A stretch of 64,000 nt of DNA from Elephas maximus indicus (taxonomy: Eukaryota; Chordata; Mammalia; Proboscidea; Elephantidae): the NCBI RefSeq assembly GCF_024166365.1, contig NC_064842.1:29173001-29237000 (forward strand). Reading direction: 5' to 3'. Each line of letters begins with the position of its first letter. Position 1 is the stretch's first letter. The notes beneath the pieces were generated by a model. It was not told the DNA's origin and ran no database searches. It saw only the letters and a program-made list of their open reading frames with translations. The translations under genes were made by a program, and so were the position numbers. Of this stretch, positions 47,546 to 58,700 are shown piece by piece.

Positions 47546-48002
47546 CCACCTTTAAGGACGTATGTCTTATTGATCCTTGAGTCCCCAGCATAAAGCATGT
47601 TTTCAGTGTTAAGTAAATACTTAATGAATGGGAATCCAAGTGGGCAGAACTGTGCTGGGAATTTTTTCACAATTAAGTATAAAAGTTTCTTTGGGATTAC
47701 ACATGCAGGATAACTGGAAGGGAAGAATACATATTATGCATATAAAATATAATTATGCATTTTATATATTTAAAAAGCAAATTAGTAGTCATTTGGTTAG
47801 AAATATACAAAGTTCAGGAATAGCCTCTTTGCTTACCAAACAAAGTGCGAAAAACAAACCAAACCTGGTAGCCATTGAAATAGCTTTTACAAGGTTAAAA
47901 CAAACGCCATAATTTCAAATCATTTTAAACTGTTAATCCTTTTCTTGAGAACTTGGGGGTGAATTATGTGTAGTTCATTAAGGCTGCTGCTTCTGTGGAC
48001 CA

Positions 48003-48194
48003 AGAACCCTGGTGGTGCAGTCATTCAGTGCGTGTCTGCTAACTGAAACTGTTTGAACCCACCATCTGCTCTGTGGGAGAAAAATGTGGCGGTCTGCTTC
48101 CATAAAGATTACAGCCTTGGAAACCCTGTGGGGCAGTTCTGCTCTGTCCTGTAGGGTTGCTATGAGTCAGAGTTGATGGCAGCTGGCTTGGTAT
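48003..48194 (+). repeat. AfroSINE (~190-bp subtype) with target-site duplication
   Basis: Flanked by TCTGTGGACCA (47992-48002) and TCTATGGACCA (48195-48205). It contains the subtype segment 'gcggtctgcttccataaag'. Confidence 0.93.
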
Positions 48195-48265
48195 TCTATG
48201 GACCAGTTCATACTCTGCTTTTTTCAGTCCCTTTGAAAGAACAGAATTTTTTTTTTTTTTAGCTT

Positions 48266-48330
48266 TCCTATAGGGTCACTATGAGTCGGAATCAACTCGA
48301 CAGCTGTGGGTTTGGTTTTTTGTTTGGTTT
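48266..48330 (+). repeat. AfroSINE tail fragment
   Basis: 'tatagggtcactatgagtcg' through 'gtgggtttggttttttg', preceded by a T run. Confidence 0.75.
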
Positions 48331-48589
48331 GAGCCAGATAAACTAGACAGCAGTTGAGGCGGCACCTCTTACAGAACTTTGAAGACTTGGAATTTACTTT
48401 CCAAGTTCACTTTTATATTCAGAAAAAGATGCTAGCTAAAATGATCGTGTCCTTACCGTTTGATGATAGAAGGTGGAATTTTCCAGCTTTTCTTTAGCTC
48501 TCTGGGTACTACATTAGACATTGCACAAGCTCAATTTAAATAATATTACCAAATGGAATAATATAGACATGAGTGTATTCTCAGAGTTT

Positions 48590-48880
48590 TTTAAAAAAAA
48601 ACATTTTATTGTGTTGTGGTTTAGGTGGTAATTTACAGAGCAGACTAATTTCCCATTCAATGATTTATACACAGCTTGTTTTGTAACATTGGTTGCTACC
48701 CCCTCAGTGTGTCAGCACTCTCCCCGTTTCCTCGCTGGGGTCCCCATTTCCATTCGCCCAGCTTTCATGCCCTTTCTTGCTTTCTGAACTTTGCTTTTGG
48801 GCAGATGCTGCCCTTTTGGTCTCATATGGCTGATTCAATCAGAGATTTTGTGGTTGTGATTCTGGCTCTGATCACTGGTT
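48590..48880. repeat. Unassigned retroelement-like repeat
   Basis: It starts with an A run, then 'ttattgtgttgtggtttagg' and 'tttatacacagcttgttttg', with a C+T-rich body ('cccgtttcctcgctggggtc'). The opening resembles that of 61630-61980. Confidence 0.45.
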
Positions 48881-49688
48881 GGCTGACCTTGGATATTGCT
48901 TGATTTAACCTTGGTTCCTCATCAGTAAAATGGAGAATAAATGAAAGGATGCGCTGCAGTTGTTTGCCTGTGTGCTTTCTTCCCTGCTACACCATGAGTT
49001 TTTTTTGACATGAGCTAGGTCTTATTTTTCTTTGGGTATTGAGTATCTGCTCTGGCATGTTGGTAGGTAGATAGTAAATATTTATTGAACTGAACTGAAG
49101 GAGGATGTGCAGTCTATTGATTTGATCTGAATTAAAATATTCTAGTCACTGACAAAATTAGGGGTGCTTTCTGGGCTTGGCTAGGCCTTACATTTTTTTA
49201 ACTGGAGACAAGTTTCAGGACAGAGAGGTCAAAGGGTTTTTACTGTCCTTTTATTGTTTGTTTATTATCAAAGACAATACTAAGTAATATTCAGATACTT
49301 CCTTCACGGCTTCCAGCTCTGCTGAAGGTGAGATTTCTTCCTAAATGGTCCTGGACTCACAAGATTCCTTGTTTTTTAGGGTGGACACAGATGTTTGTCC
49401 ACTTATGAGGTCTACACCAAACTTTGATGTGAGTGGGGATTGTGGAAAAGAAAGTGTACCGATACTTTTAGTAATTTTCCTCGTGGAGAAAGTGTTGACC
49501 CATGGTGTTTATTACTCCACTGGGCCAGCGATAGAGTAAATTTCTTCTGATTTTCCAATAGAAACAAAATGGCAAGCCAGTGTAATTTTGAAACAAAGGA
49601 AATTTGCAGAATTTACATGTTCTTTCTTTTGCCACATGTAACTTCTACGAATGAACATACAAATCTCAGTATACTTAAGGACAATAAA

Positions 49689-49802
49689 AACCATTGCTGT
49701 TGAGACGATTCCAACTCATAGCAACCCTATAGGACTTAGAGAAGAACTGCCCCATAGGGCTCTAATCCTTATGGAAGCAGACTGCCACATCTTTCTTCTG
49801 TG
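49689..49802 (-). repeat. AfroSINE, truncated, with 15-bp target-site duplication
   Basis: Flanked by perfect CTTAAGGACAATAAA repeats (49674-49688 and 49803-49817). Confidence 0.92.
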
Positions 49803-49829
49803 CTTAAGGACAATAAACCAAAAAAACCA

Positions 49830-49950
49830 AACATATTACCGTCAAGTCGTTTCCAAATCCTAGCGACCCTATAGGACAGAGTAGAACTGCTCCATAGGGT
49901 TTTCAAGGTGCAGCTGGTGAATTTGAACTGCCAACCTTTTGGTTAGCAAT
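49830..49950 (-). repeat. AfroSINE, adjacent second copy
   Basis: Begins 13 bp after the previous copy's duplication: 'ttaccgtcaagtcgtttcca' to 'caaccttttggttagcaat'. Confidence 0.85.
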
Positions 49951-50649
49951 AGACAGTATTAGTTCACCTGTTTCCCATTAAAAAGTCATTCTGTGGTGAA
50001 ACCACTAGGCGATGGGGTTAATTGTCAAGAGGCATGGGGAAATCAGAGGAAATGGGAAGGTTAACACGGGACAGCATCTCAGCATCTGTAAGTCACTCAG
50101 TCCCGTCAGTTCCTAGTCTGGGATGTCCTGTTGGCCTCTGGCCTAGACAATGGCCAGAGGATGTATCTGTAATGTCTTCTCTTTACTGTGTGCATCTCAT
50201 TCATACCCATCATACGTCCTGAGAGAGGCCTTAGAGTGTCTCCAGATTGAACAGAGACTCATACAAAGACACCTCAGAGGCTGTTGACCTTGTGTCAGCC
50301 CATCCATGGTGGCCTTGGGCTTGATCAGATAGATCAGTGCTGCCTGGGCTTCATTGAACACGTTTAGGCAAGCCAGTCCTTTTATGCAGAAATAACTGCC
50401 TAAACCACTCTCCAAAGGAGGCTAACGGCTAGGAAGACACTTCAATCTCAGGGTTTCCTGTTCAGGGCTGACAACATTACTTAGCCCTGATCCCTTTAAG
50501 AAACATTTCGAATAGTCTGGATTCCTAAGGTTTTGCTTCAGAGAAATAAGTGGTAGTTGGAAGTAAATGATGTCTTTTGTTAGAGTTCTAGTCTAATCTT
50601 ACAGTGCTCTCTTTAAACACTAGGATTTGTAACGTAAGTGAAAACCTGC

Positions 50650-50830
50650 ATTTGTGTAATGTTTTTGCAGCTCACGATGTTTTATCGTTGAATTCTCAAA
50701 GCTAAGAGGAAGGTAGGATATTAACAGAGGACATGGAGGCACAGAACTGTGAAGTAACTTGTTCTAAATCGCTGAGCTAGTTAGTAATTAAAATGGATTA
50801 AGGCTCAGCTTCCTGGCTTGAACCTGAGCC
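50650..50830 (-). repeat. MIR, antisense
   Basis: 'acatggaggcacagaactgt', 'gaagtaacttgttctaaatc' and 'ctggcttgaacctgagccat' are the reverse complement of MIR. Confidence 0.7.
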
Positions 50831-50899
50831 ATTCTACCATGGGTCATGGCACCTCACACGCTTTGAGGACAGTAAGGCGATAAACACCCTCATCGTAAC

Positions 50900-51060
50900 A
50901 GTATGCATGTAAGAAGACTTATTGGTTTCCTGCAATAAGGGGTACACTCCAGGGCAGCAACACTTTTTTTTTTTTAATTGTTTTTATTTTCTGCTGTATT
51001 CCCAGTGCCTGGCACAAGATGGGTACCTCATTAAATGCTGAATGAATTAGTTTTCAATGG
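50900..51060 (+). repeat. L2 3' end
   Basis: 'gctgtattcccagtgcctgg' and 'taaatgctgaatgaattag' are the typical L2 terminus. Confidence 0.6.
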
Positions 51061-52079
51061 CTCTCATCAACATGAAATACTTCTCAGTAAAAATTACATC
51101 TTTTATACTTAATTTCTTCACTTGTCCCCAGCCACCCTCCCAAAAGCAAAAATAAACAATAGTGAATTAGCCTGTTTCAGTGATTTCATATGTCATCAGA
51201 GATGATTCCAGGAAATTTCTAAGCCAACCATGCCCTAGAGCAACATCATGCCTGGAAGACTCCCATCATTGAGCAGCATTTACTCCAGCCTGCTTAAAGT
51301 AGTCTACAATTGAAAAATGTTAGTTCACTCCATGTAGAAAAGCGTTTGAGAGATGGTATCACACAGCTAAAGGAATAAAAACTCAGCCAGTGAAGAAAAA
51401 GCCACTCCCCTGACCTATTTTCAAGAGTCTGGGTTAATTTTATGGCTAATAACGTTCTTCGTTTAAGGAGATACAGCACCTGACTTGCTATGGCTGGGGC
51501 ACAGACCCAAGTTTTTCAGGGATGGGTTTGTCAACCACAGACTTTGATTTCAAGCATCTGTAAGTGGTCACGTTTTGTGAAGTTGTTTGTTAAGGTGAAA
51601 CCAGAAGTAACAGGTAGGGTATGTATGTGAATGTATGCCTCACGTGAAAATGTTTTAAAGCTGCTAACTGGAGAACATGGAAATCAAGTTACTCTCCATT
51701 GCACAGGGCTCTCGGCAACTGAGTTATTGGACACTGGACCAGTTTTTTGTCAAGTTGTATTTTTACAAAAATATATTCCTCCCTTTCCCCAATATCCCAA
51801 TAATTTCTTCACTCCGGCGTGCAGAGTTGTGGATCCTGGCTGTTCATCCGAATCGTCGGAATCATCTCTGTAAGGCTAAGGGAAGATGCTGGGTTGACCT
51901 TAGGGGCGGAGGGTGGAGCGGACAGCCCGCGTCTTGTTGTACCCTCTCCTGTTCCAAATTGGGATGGAGGGCGCTGGAACATAATGGAACAGGTTTTGTG
52001 CGACGCTGGGGTGATGAGCAACCTTCGTCGTGGACAGTGTGAACATTTCCTCTGGGGTAGAACCAGAAGAGAAGGAAAG
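51061..52079. other. Intergenic, unassigned
   Basis: No gene or clear repeat. Overlapping frames at 51.6-52.2 kb on both strands show no recognised protein. Confidence 0.5.
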
Positions 52080-52260
52080 CGATGAGCGCCATCTAGTGGA
52101 CGCGTCTTCGCCGCTGGTCTGAGCCCTGCGCCGCGCCGGATCCCGGCGCAGCAGGTTGGGCCTCCCTGGCCGGACGTCAAGCCGCGAGAGCTGGCAGCCG
52201 GGAGCAAACCGCTTGAAGCTTCTGGGCTTTAGAGACTCTCAGCGGCCCCGCACACTGAAA
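52080..52260. promoter_or_regulatory. Small CpG-rich patch with CTCF-like site
   Basis: GCCATCTAGTGG (52088-52099) matches the CTCF core consensus in antisense form. It is followed by a dense cluster of CpGs (for example 'ctgcgccgcgccggatcccg'). It could be an insulator or the promoter of an unannotated non-coding RNA. Confidence 0.4.
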
Positions 52261-52409
52261 TGTAGTTCTACAGAGAGGTGTCATAACTTCAATGCTTCAA
52301 AGCAATGTATATATATATGTATGACCTTATCTTTTATATTAAAGGCCAAGAATACAACGTGCCTGAGGGTTTCTTTAACTTCTAAATTTTGTATAATCAC
52401 CCTGCAAAC

Positions 52410-52520
52410 ACAGAGGGGCAGCTATGGTGTGGTGGAATGGATATGGTTTTTAGAATCAGACCTAGGGCTGGAGTCCTCAGATCTGCCGTTTGCAAGGGAA
52501 CGTCTCTGAGTCTGTTTGCC
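52410..52520 (+). repeat. MIR
   Basis: 'ggtttttagaatcagaccta' and 'gtctgtttgcctcatttgca' follow the MIR core. Confidence 0.55.
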
Positions 52521-52599
52521 TCATTTGCAAAGAAGGTGCTAACATCTCATCAGGAGAATTAAAACTCCCACCACAACCCCCACGGCCTGTAGCTCTGCG

Positions 52600-53790
52600 C
52601 ACAGCCTCTGCCTTTCCTCATTACTGTGGCTCAGCTGTCCCTGCTCCTCTGGGCCAACCACTGCTCAGTCCCATCCCTTCTCCGCTACTAACACATTGTC
52701 CAGCAGCCCACCTCCCACTTCCTGCATCATTAGTTTTCCCCTCTCTACTACACAGACATGGTATAATTTCTCCAGTCATATAACAACCTCTGATCTCTCA
52801 TCCCCTGTACCAATGCCCCATTTCTCTTCTCACTTTTATAGCAAAGTATCTCTAAAGGGCTGTCTCTCACTGTTTCCAGTTCCTCCCCTCCCATTCTCTC
52901 CTGAGCCCACCTATGAGATTTTGGCCAATTAACCAAAATTACTTATGCTGAGGACACCAGTGACCTCCATGGTGCGGAATTCTGTGGTCAGTTCTCAGTC
53001 TTTATATTCATGGCCTATCAATAACATGTGACATGATCATTCCATTTCCCTGGAAGCCTTTTTTTGCCTTGGCTTCTGGGACACCACACTCCTTTGTCTT
53101 GGACTGCACTGGTACTACTTCCCAGCTTGCAGGGCTCAGTCCTTGGGTGTCTTTTTTAATTAAACTCATCCCCTGAGTGATCTTGTCCAGTCTCAATGCT
53201 GGACATACCATCTGTATACTCTGAGGACTCCCAGATTGGCATCACCATCTTGGATGCCATCCCTCAACTGCAGACTTCTATGTTCAGCTTTCAACTTGAC
53301 ATCTCTTCTTGGATGGCTCAGAGACATCTCACACTTAACACATCCAATCTGAACTCTTGATCTTCCCTTCCAAACCTATTCTTCCTGTAATCTATTCCAC
53401 CTTAGTTAATGGCTCCTTCATCCCTTGGATGATCAGGCCAAAAATCTTGGAGTAATTCTTGACTCCTCTTCCCCTCACACCCCACATCCAATCTCTCAGG
53501 GAATCCTGTTGGCTCTGTCTTCAAAGTATATCCAGAATCTAGCCATTTCTCACCACCTCCACTACTATCACTCTGGTCCTACCCTACTTTATTTTTCTCC
53601 AGAGCTCGTATGACTATATATTTTGTGCTTATTCATCTATTTAATGCCTGTCTCCTCCACAAAAAGGTAAGCTGTAGGAGGGCTAGACTTTCCCCCCCAT
53701 TTTTGTTCATTGGTGTATCCCCCGGGGCTTACAACAGTGTCCTTTGTTTGGATGGTACTCAATAAATATTGGCAAGTAAACAAATGAGTG
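52600..53790 (+). repeat. L2 LINE, sense, ~1.2 kb
   Basis: L2 reverse-transcriptase and 3' landmarks in order: 'caccagtgacctccatggtg', 'ggcttctgggacaccacact', 'ggatggctcagagacatctc', 'cttggagtaattcttgactc' and the terminal 'ggtactcaataaatattgg'. Its frames are all broken. Confidence 0.85.
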
Positions 53791-54188
53791 GAACACTTGG
53801 TAAGTAGTAGGCATTTAAAAAATGAATAAATGGTAGCTATATTGTCCTTTTTAGATATCTAATTTGAATAGGAAATTAAAAAAAAAAATGCACTGTTGGG
53901 GAGCAATCCAGAAAGTGGAACATTGTGTTAGATAGGTTCCTTTCAACTACTCAACGTCTTAAAAAGGGGGTGGGTGGGTGGAGTGTTATAAGGTAGGGAA
54001 TTGTCCTGGATGAAAAGGAATTTAAGATATATAACATCAAATGCATTGTGTGGCCCTTGATTATTTCTGCAAAGCAACTTTAGAAGACATTTTTGTAATA
54101 TTTGGGGAAATTTGAATATGGACTGGTGTTATGGATTGAATTGTGTCACCCCCAAAATATGTGTTATAAATCCTAACTCCTGTACTGG

Positions 54189-54754
54189 TGTTATGGATTG
54201 AATTGTGTCCCCCCAAAAATATGTGTTGTAAATCCTAACCCCAATACCTGTGGTGGAAACCCTGGTGGCATAGTGGTCAAGCGCTATAGCTGCTAACCAA
54301 AAGGTTGGCAGTTGGAATCCACCAGGTGCTCCCTGGAAACTCTGTGGGGTAGTTCTACTCTGTCCTCTAGTGTTGCTATGAGTCAAAATCAAATGGGTAA
54401 TGGGTTATACTTGTGGTTATAATCCCATTTGGGAATGGGTTTTCTTTGTTATGTTAATGAGACAGTATTAGTGTAAGGTGTGTTTTGCGTCAATCTCTTT
54501 TGAGATATAAAAGGAGCAGATTAAGCAAGGGAGCGGAGATGGGGGGAGATAGATGCCATGCCACATGAAGGTCACCTAGGAACGGAACAGACAAGGAACT
54601 TCCTCCAGAGCTGACAGAGGGAGAAAGCCTTCCTCTAGAGCTGGTGCCCTGAATTGAACTTCTAGCCTCCTAAGCTGTGAGAAAATAAATTTCTGTATGT
54701 TAAAGCCACCCATCTGTGGTATTTCTGTTATAGCAGCACTAGGTAACTAAGACA
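54189..54754 (+). mobile_element. Solo LTR (ERVL-MaLR type) with nested AfroSINE
   Basis: It starts TGTTATGGATTG and ends AACTAAGACA, with a polyadenylation-like 'gagaaaataaatttctgta' near the 3' end. It is flanked by 5-bp ACTGG duplications (54184-54188 and 54755-54759). No internal retroviral sequence is present. An AfroSINE sits inside (54255-54406). The 62 bp before it (54122-54183) are a tandem copy of its beginning. Confidence 0.85.
54255..54406 (+). repeat. AfroSINE nested in LTR, with target-site duplication
   Basis: Flanked by ATACCTGTGGT (54244-54254) and ATACTTGTGGT (54407-54417), so it is younger than the LTR. Confidence 0.93.
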
Positions 54755-55599
54755 ACTGGATATTAGATGTTGAAGATTTGTATCAATTGTATTAGCTGTC
54801 TTAATGATATTGTGATTATGTATGGAAATAATTTTATTTAAATATGTATATATATGAAATTTATTCTTAGAGCTGAAATGGGTATGTCTATAATTTACTT
54901 TAAAATACTTCAGCAAAAAAATACATGAAAGAAAACTGGCAAAATGTTAACAGTTGTGCAGTCAGGGTGATGTACATATAGACGTTTGTTATGCTATTCT
55001 TTCCACTCTTCGGTATGTTTGGAAATTTTAGTAATGAAAAAGTAACAGCATGCTAGGAGCTGTAGTGGGAAACTAGTTGTAGTGTAATCTTTGCAGAGAT
55101 ATTGATTCAAAGCCCCCTATCCCACCATGGCTACCACCCAGCCAGGGGGTCAGGAGGCAGCATTGTCAGTGGCTTGGTGGGCCAGCGCTGCCTTCATGTA
55201 GCTCTTGCAGAGGCTTCTGGAAGGTGAAGGGTAGACATGAGTGCTAGCTGTTCTTCTGAGGCAGTCAGCTCTCTTCCAGCTCAGCTCTTCTAGCAAAAAC
55301 AAAGTAGAGGAGTGTGTCCACACCATGCCTCTGGTTTCGGGCTGTAGAGATTTTTGGCTTTTGAACTTGGAAAGGGCAGGTGGAGGGGGGCGCGGGGACA
55401 AAAACCCTGAATCCAAGTAAAAAACACGCTCAACCACCCTCCAAAGCTAAACAGGCCAATAAGTCTCCTGTTGCATGGCTTAAGTGGGATAACTTGTAAA
55501 AGTATCTGTTTTTGTGTGTGACTGATATGTTAGAAGGTGCTCGTGATAGTGTATTTTCCTGTCTTCAAGATGAATTTGGGGGACAGTAAGTCTACTTTA

Positions 55600-55815
55600 T
55601 GGTCCCTGAGTAGTGCAAATAGTTAAGTGCTTAGCTACTAACTGAAAGGTTGGAGGTTCGCGTCCACTCAAAGGAGCCTCAGAAGAAAGGCCTGGCGATC
55701 TACTTCTGAAGAAATCAGCCACAGAAAATCCCATGGAGCACGGTTCTACTCTGACACACAGGGGTCATCAGGAGTTGGAATCAACTAGACAGAAACTGGT
55801 TCGGTTTTGGTTTTA
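55600..55815 (+). repeat. AfroSINE (~215-bp subtype)
   Basis: Head 'ccctgagtagtgcaaatagt', subtype segment 'aggcctggcgatctacttct' and tail 'aggagttggaatcaactaga'. Confidence 0.85.
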
Positions 55816-55969
55816 GGTCCATTTTACCATTACCTCGAGGTTATGGGATTGTGGGTGATTTTTTTTTCCTTCCTTACACTTTCTTGTATTTTTCCAAAAT
55901 GTCTGGCATAACCATGTTATTCTCATAGTAAGAGAAAACTTGTCTATACCTACTACATAAGTTGGACCA

Positions 55970-56420
55970 CATCTGCTGTAGCTAGTAACAAACTCAGATC
56001 AAATGTAAGCAAAACGGGAATCTCAGCTTCACAGGCAGGACAGGCTTCAGGTACAGCTGGGATTGAAGGCTCAAATGGTAGACCTGGTCCTGGTTTCCCT
56101 ATCTTCATCTCTCAGGTCTTACTCTTTTGAATAAGCTCCATTTTCAGGCAGATAATTCCCTCGCAGTCACAAGCTGTGGAAGCTTCAGAGTTATATCATT
56201 TTAACTTCAAGTCTAGTGGGGACCATTTTCCCATATTCCAGGCAAAATGTCCTGTGCATCTCATTGGCTCTGTTTGACTCATGTACCCATCTGCGAACCA
56301 ATCACTGATAGTGAAAGCCAATCTCTATGACCAGGAGGACAGAGTCACTGGCTCATATCTAGGTCACATGCTTCATTTCTGAGATGGAGGTGGGACATTT
56401 CCCCTAAGCACACGAGCTAG
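55970..56420. repeat. Unassigned old interspersed repeat
   Basis: 'caggcttcaggtacagctgg', 'tctcattggctctgtttgac' and 'gaaccaatcactgatagtg' belong to a layout common in mammalian genomes. I cannot name the family with confidence. Confidence 0.45.
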
Positions 56421-57379
56421 GAGTGGGGGAAGGGTAGAAATTTGGAGTCCCAAAGAAAGGGAATAGATGGAGGATGGCCAGAAAATCACAACCAGAAAAT
56501 CACAAAGGTTCAGTCTCCCTTTCTACTTCAAGAAAGGAGTTGTGACAATGCAGAGAAGGACTGGGAGGAGACGGTTTAATGCTAAAAGACTTAAACTAAA
56601 GAAAAACTGCTCTAATTGAACCCAGAATTTGGCTCTAAGCTTCCTGGCAGCCAAGGAAAAAGGGAAAGGCTTGTTCACAGAATGCTAACCCAGCAGGATC
56701 AAACAATAAGGAAGGATCAACACCTCTGATAAAATCTTTCCAAGGTTACAAGGCTCAGTAGAGGCTGTCCTCTTCCTCTGTTTTCTCTCTCCATCTCAAA
56801 CATTTCTGACTGTGTTCACCCTTTTTCCTTTCTTGAGGAACATTCACCTTTTTTCTCATGCCACTGAGATGAGTCCCTGTCCTCTGTCCTTGTGTAGTGC
56901 CACCATATGGCCTGCTACCTTTCTTTGCAGTGGAACAGGGAATTATCAGAACATGGGCTGCTGGACTAGCTGCTGTGGTAACATTTCATTATATGCTCCT
57001 GGAGGGAGGTGGTTAAACTGAAAGCTGAAAGTTAAAAATCCACTGACCTCTGAGGGTCAGTCAGAAACAAAGAGTCAAGAGACCTGGGGTCTAGTCCCAT
57101 TCCTCTTTTAGAGTCATCTACCTTCTCTGGACTCTGTTCTTCCTTCCTGGAACATGAATGAACTGATCAGACGGTGCCGCCAACGTTTTCCGCTTCCCTC
57201 TAACAGAAAGCACATTACGCTGTGGGAACAGAGAATTCTCCCTAGGAAAGCCCATTTCACAGCGCCTGTCTCATAAAAAGCTTTGCAGAGATTCTCTTTC
57301 CAGATCACATAGTTTCTCACAGGTCCTGAGAGGTTCACACTCCATCCTTTTTCCGGTGTTGACAACCAGAGGAAGCACA
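56420..57379. other. Intergenic, unassigned
   Basis: No gene or clear repeat except a possible MIR fragment near 57066-57120. Confidence 0.5.
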
Positions 57380-57560
57380 TCTGCTTAGGTTGGACGTGCG
57401 CGGCCATAGTTGCCCGGCTCTCAGGCCTCCGGAAGATGGCGGCCTCGTTTGTTTATGATGAGCGAGCAGGGCCAGAGCAGCCGGCAGCTGCAGATGTCCG
57501 GGGGGCTGGCCAGAAAGCCGGCTCAGTTCCCTGGGGGGAAGCCTTCGCTAGGAATGCTAC
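57380..57560. promoter_or_regulatory. Orphan CpG-rich spot with YY1-type motif
   Basis: AAGATGGCGGC (57433-57443) is a strong YY1-type motif, as often found just downstream of start sites, with an adjoining ETS-like CCGGAAG (57429-57435) and several CpGs. It is possibly the promoter of a non-coding or small-ORF transcript. Confidence 0.4.
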
Positions 57561-57594
57561 AACTGCTTTGCTGCTTTGGGAGAGAAAACGTTGA
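57436..57594 (+). CDS. Hypothetical 52-codon ORF at the orphan CpG spot
   Basis: It opens at the ATG inside the AAGATGGCGGC motif and encodes 52 residues beginning MAASFVYDERAGPEQPAAAD and ending in LLLWERKR. I recognise no family. On the minus strand a 97-codon frame also begins MAAHVQPKQMC at 57407, 29 bp away and divergent. Short ATG frames beginning MAA at CpG promoters often arise by chance, so coding status is doubtful. It has no obvious donor site at its end. Confidence 0.15.
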   Translation: MAASFVYDERAGPEQPAAADVRGAGQKAGSVPWGEAFARNATTALLLWERKR

Positions 57595-58028
57595 GCCACT
57601 GGCTCCTTCTTCCCCACTCTGAAGCTTCAAGTTTGTAGACTGGCTACAGGGGACTGCTGAGTCCCAAAAGGTGGGGGGAGAGGGTCACTTGTCGCCTTGC
57701 TCTTGCTTGGGAAATTTACTTCCTTGATTTGTCCTATTTGCACCTTTTTAATTGGCAGCATTTTTTTTTCCCCTGGAAAATGCTGGGAAGAAGAAAAATT
57801 TGGCTTTGGAAAGAGAATATTTGTAACTTTTCCTGTATAATCTGTTCACTCCCGTGTTATTCTTATAGTCTGTGTTTCCGTGTATTAACGTGGAGCTGTG
57901 TAGTCTGCTGAAGTATCTATCCACTTTACTCCCCAGAACACATGCTGGTGGGCAACAAAATTACCTGGGGAAAGCTGAGGTGGGCCCAACAACTGCATTT
58001 TAGATAAACAGGGGGTAATTGAATTTGA

Positions 58029-58380
58029 GGGCATTGGTGGTACATTGGTAGAGTTCCTGCCCTCCACATGGAAGACCTCAGTTCAATTCTGGGTCAGCAG
58101 GCCTCATAGCACAACAACCACCCATCTGCGAGTAGAGGCTTGCGTGTTGCTATGATGCTGAACAGGTCTCAGCGAAGCTTCCAGACTAAGATGGACTAGG
58201 AAGAAAGGCCTGGCAATCTACTTCGAAAAATTAGTCAGTGAAAACCCAATGGATCACAACAGCTTGATCCCAAAATGACCATGGGGACAGTGCAGGACTG
58301 GGTAGTGTTCTGTTGTATATGTACATGGAATCACCATGGGTTGGGGGCCAACTCAAGGGCAGCTAAGCACACAACAACAA
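58029..58380 (+). repeat. Long-type AfroSINE (~350 bp)
   Basis: tRNA-like head 'gcattggtggtacattggta' with a readable B box ('agttcaattctgg'), body 'cttccagactaagatggact' and end 'acaacaacaa'. Confidence 0.87.
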
Positions 58381-58422
58381 CGATCTGATTTAGCTGGGCC
58401 CCAGACCAAAGTTTTAGAATTA

Positions 58423-58657
58423 CAGGTAGTCCTTGACTTTCGATGTAACTCAAATACCTCTTTTTTTTTTTTTTTTAACTTATCATTATTATTGCCTTTT
58501 ATTATCAGTATCTTTATAAATCTGATCTTTATTTTTCATATGATATATTTTAACATTGTATGTAGTACATATTACTAATGATAAGATGTGGGAAAAAAAA
58601 AAGACCCTCAGAAGTGTGGTTCACAGTAACTCAAATACATCCTAAGTCAGGGGTTGC
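58423..58657 (+). mobile_element. Non-autonomous TIR element, second copy of the 6981-7276 family
   Basis: The left end CAGGTAGTCCTTGACTTTCG and the right end (reverse complement GCAACCCCTGACTTAGGATG) are inverted relatives. TA flanks both sides (58421-58422 and 58658-58659). It shares the internal 'attgccttttattatcagta' with the copy at 6981-7276. Confidence 0.62.
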
Positions 58658-58700
58658 TAATACGTTAAGAAACAGTATGTGTTTTAAATAATTGTAATAA

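Noticed and set aside
51677-52207. Several overlapping ORFs of 76-132 codons
   Set aside because: They open on both strands over a CpG-rich patch where stop codons are rare; none shows a domain.
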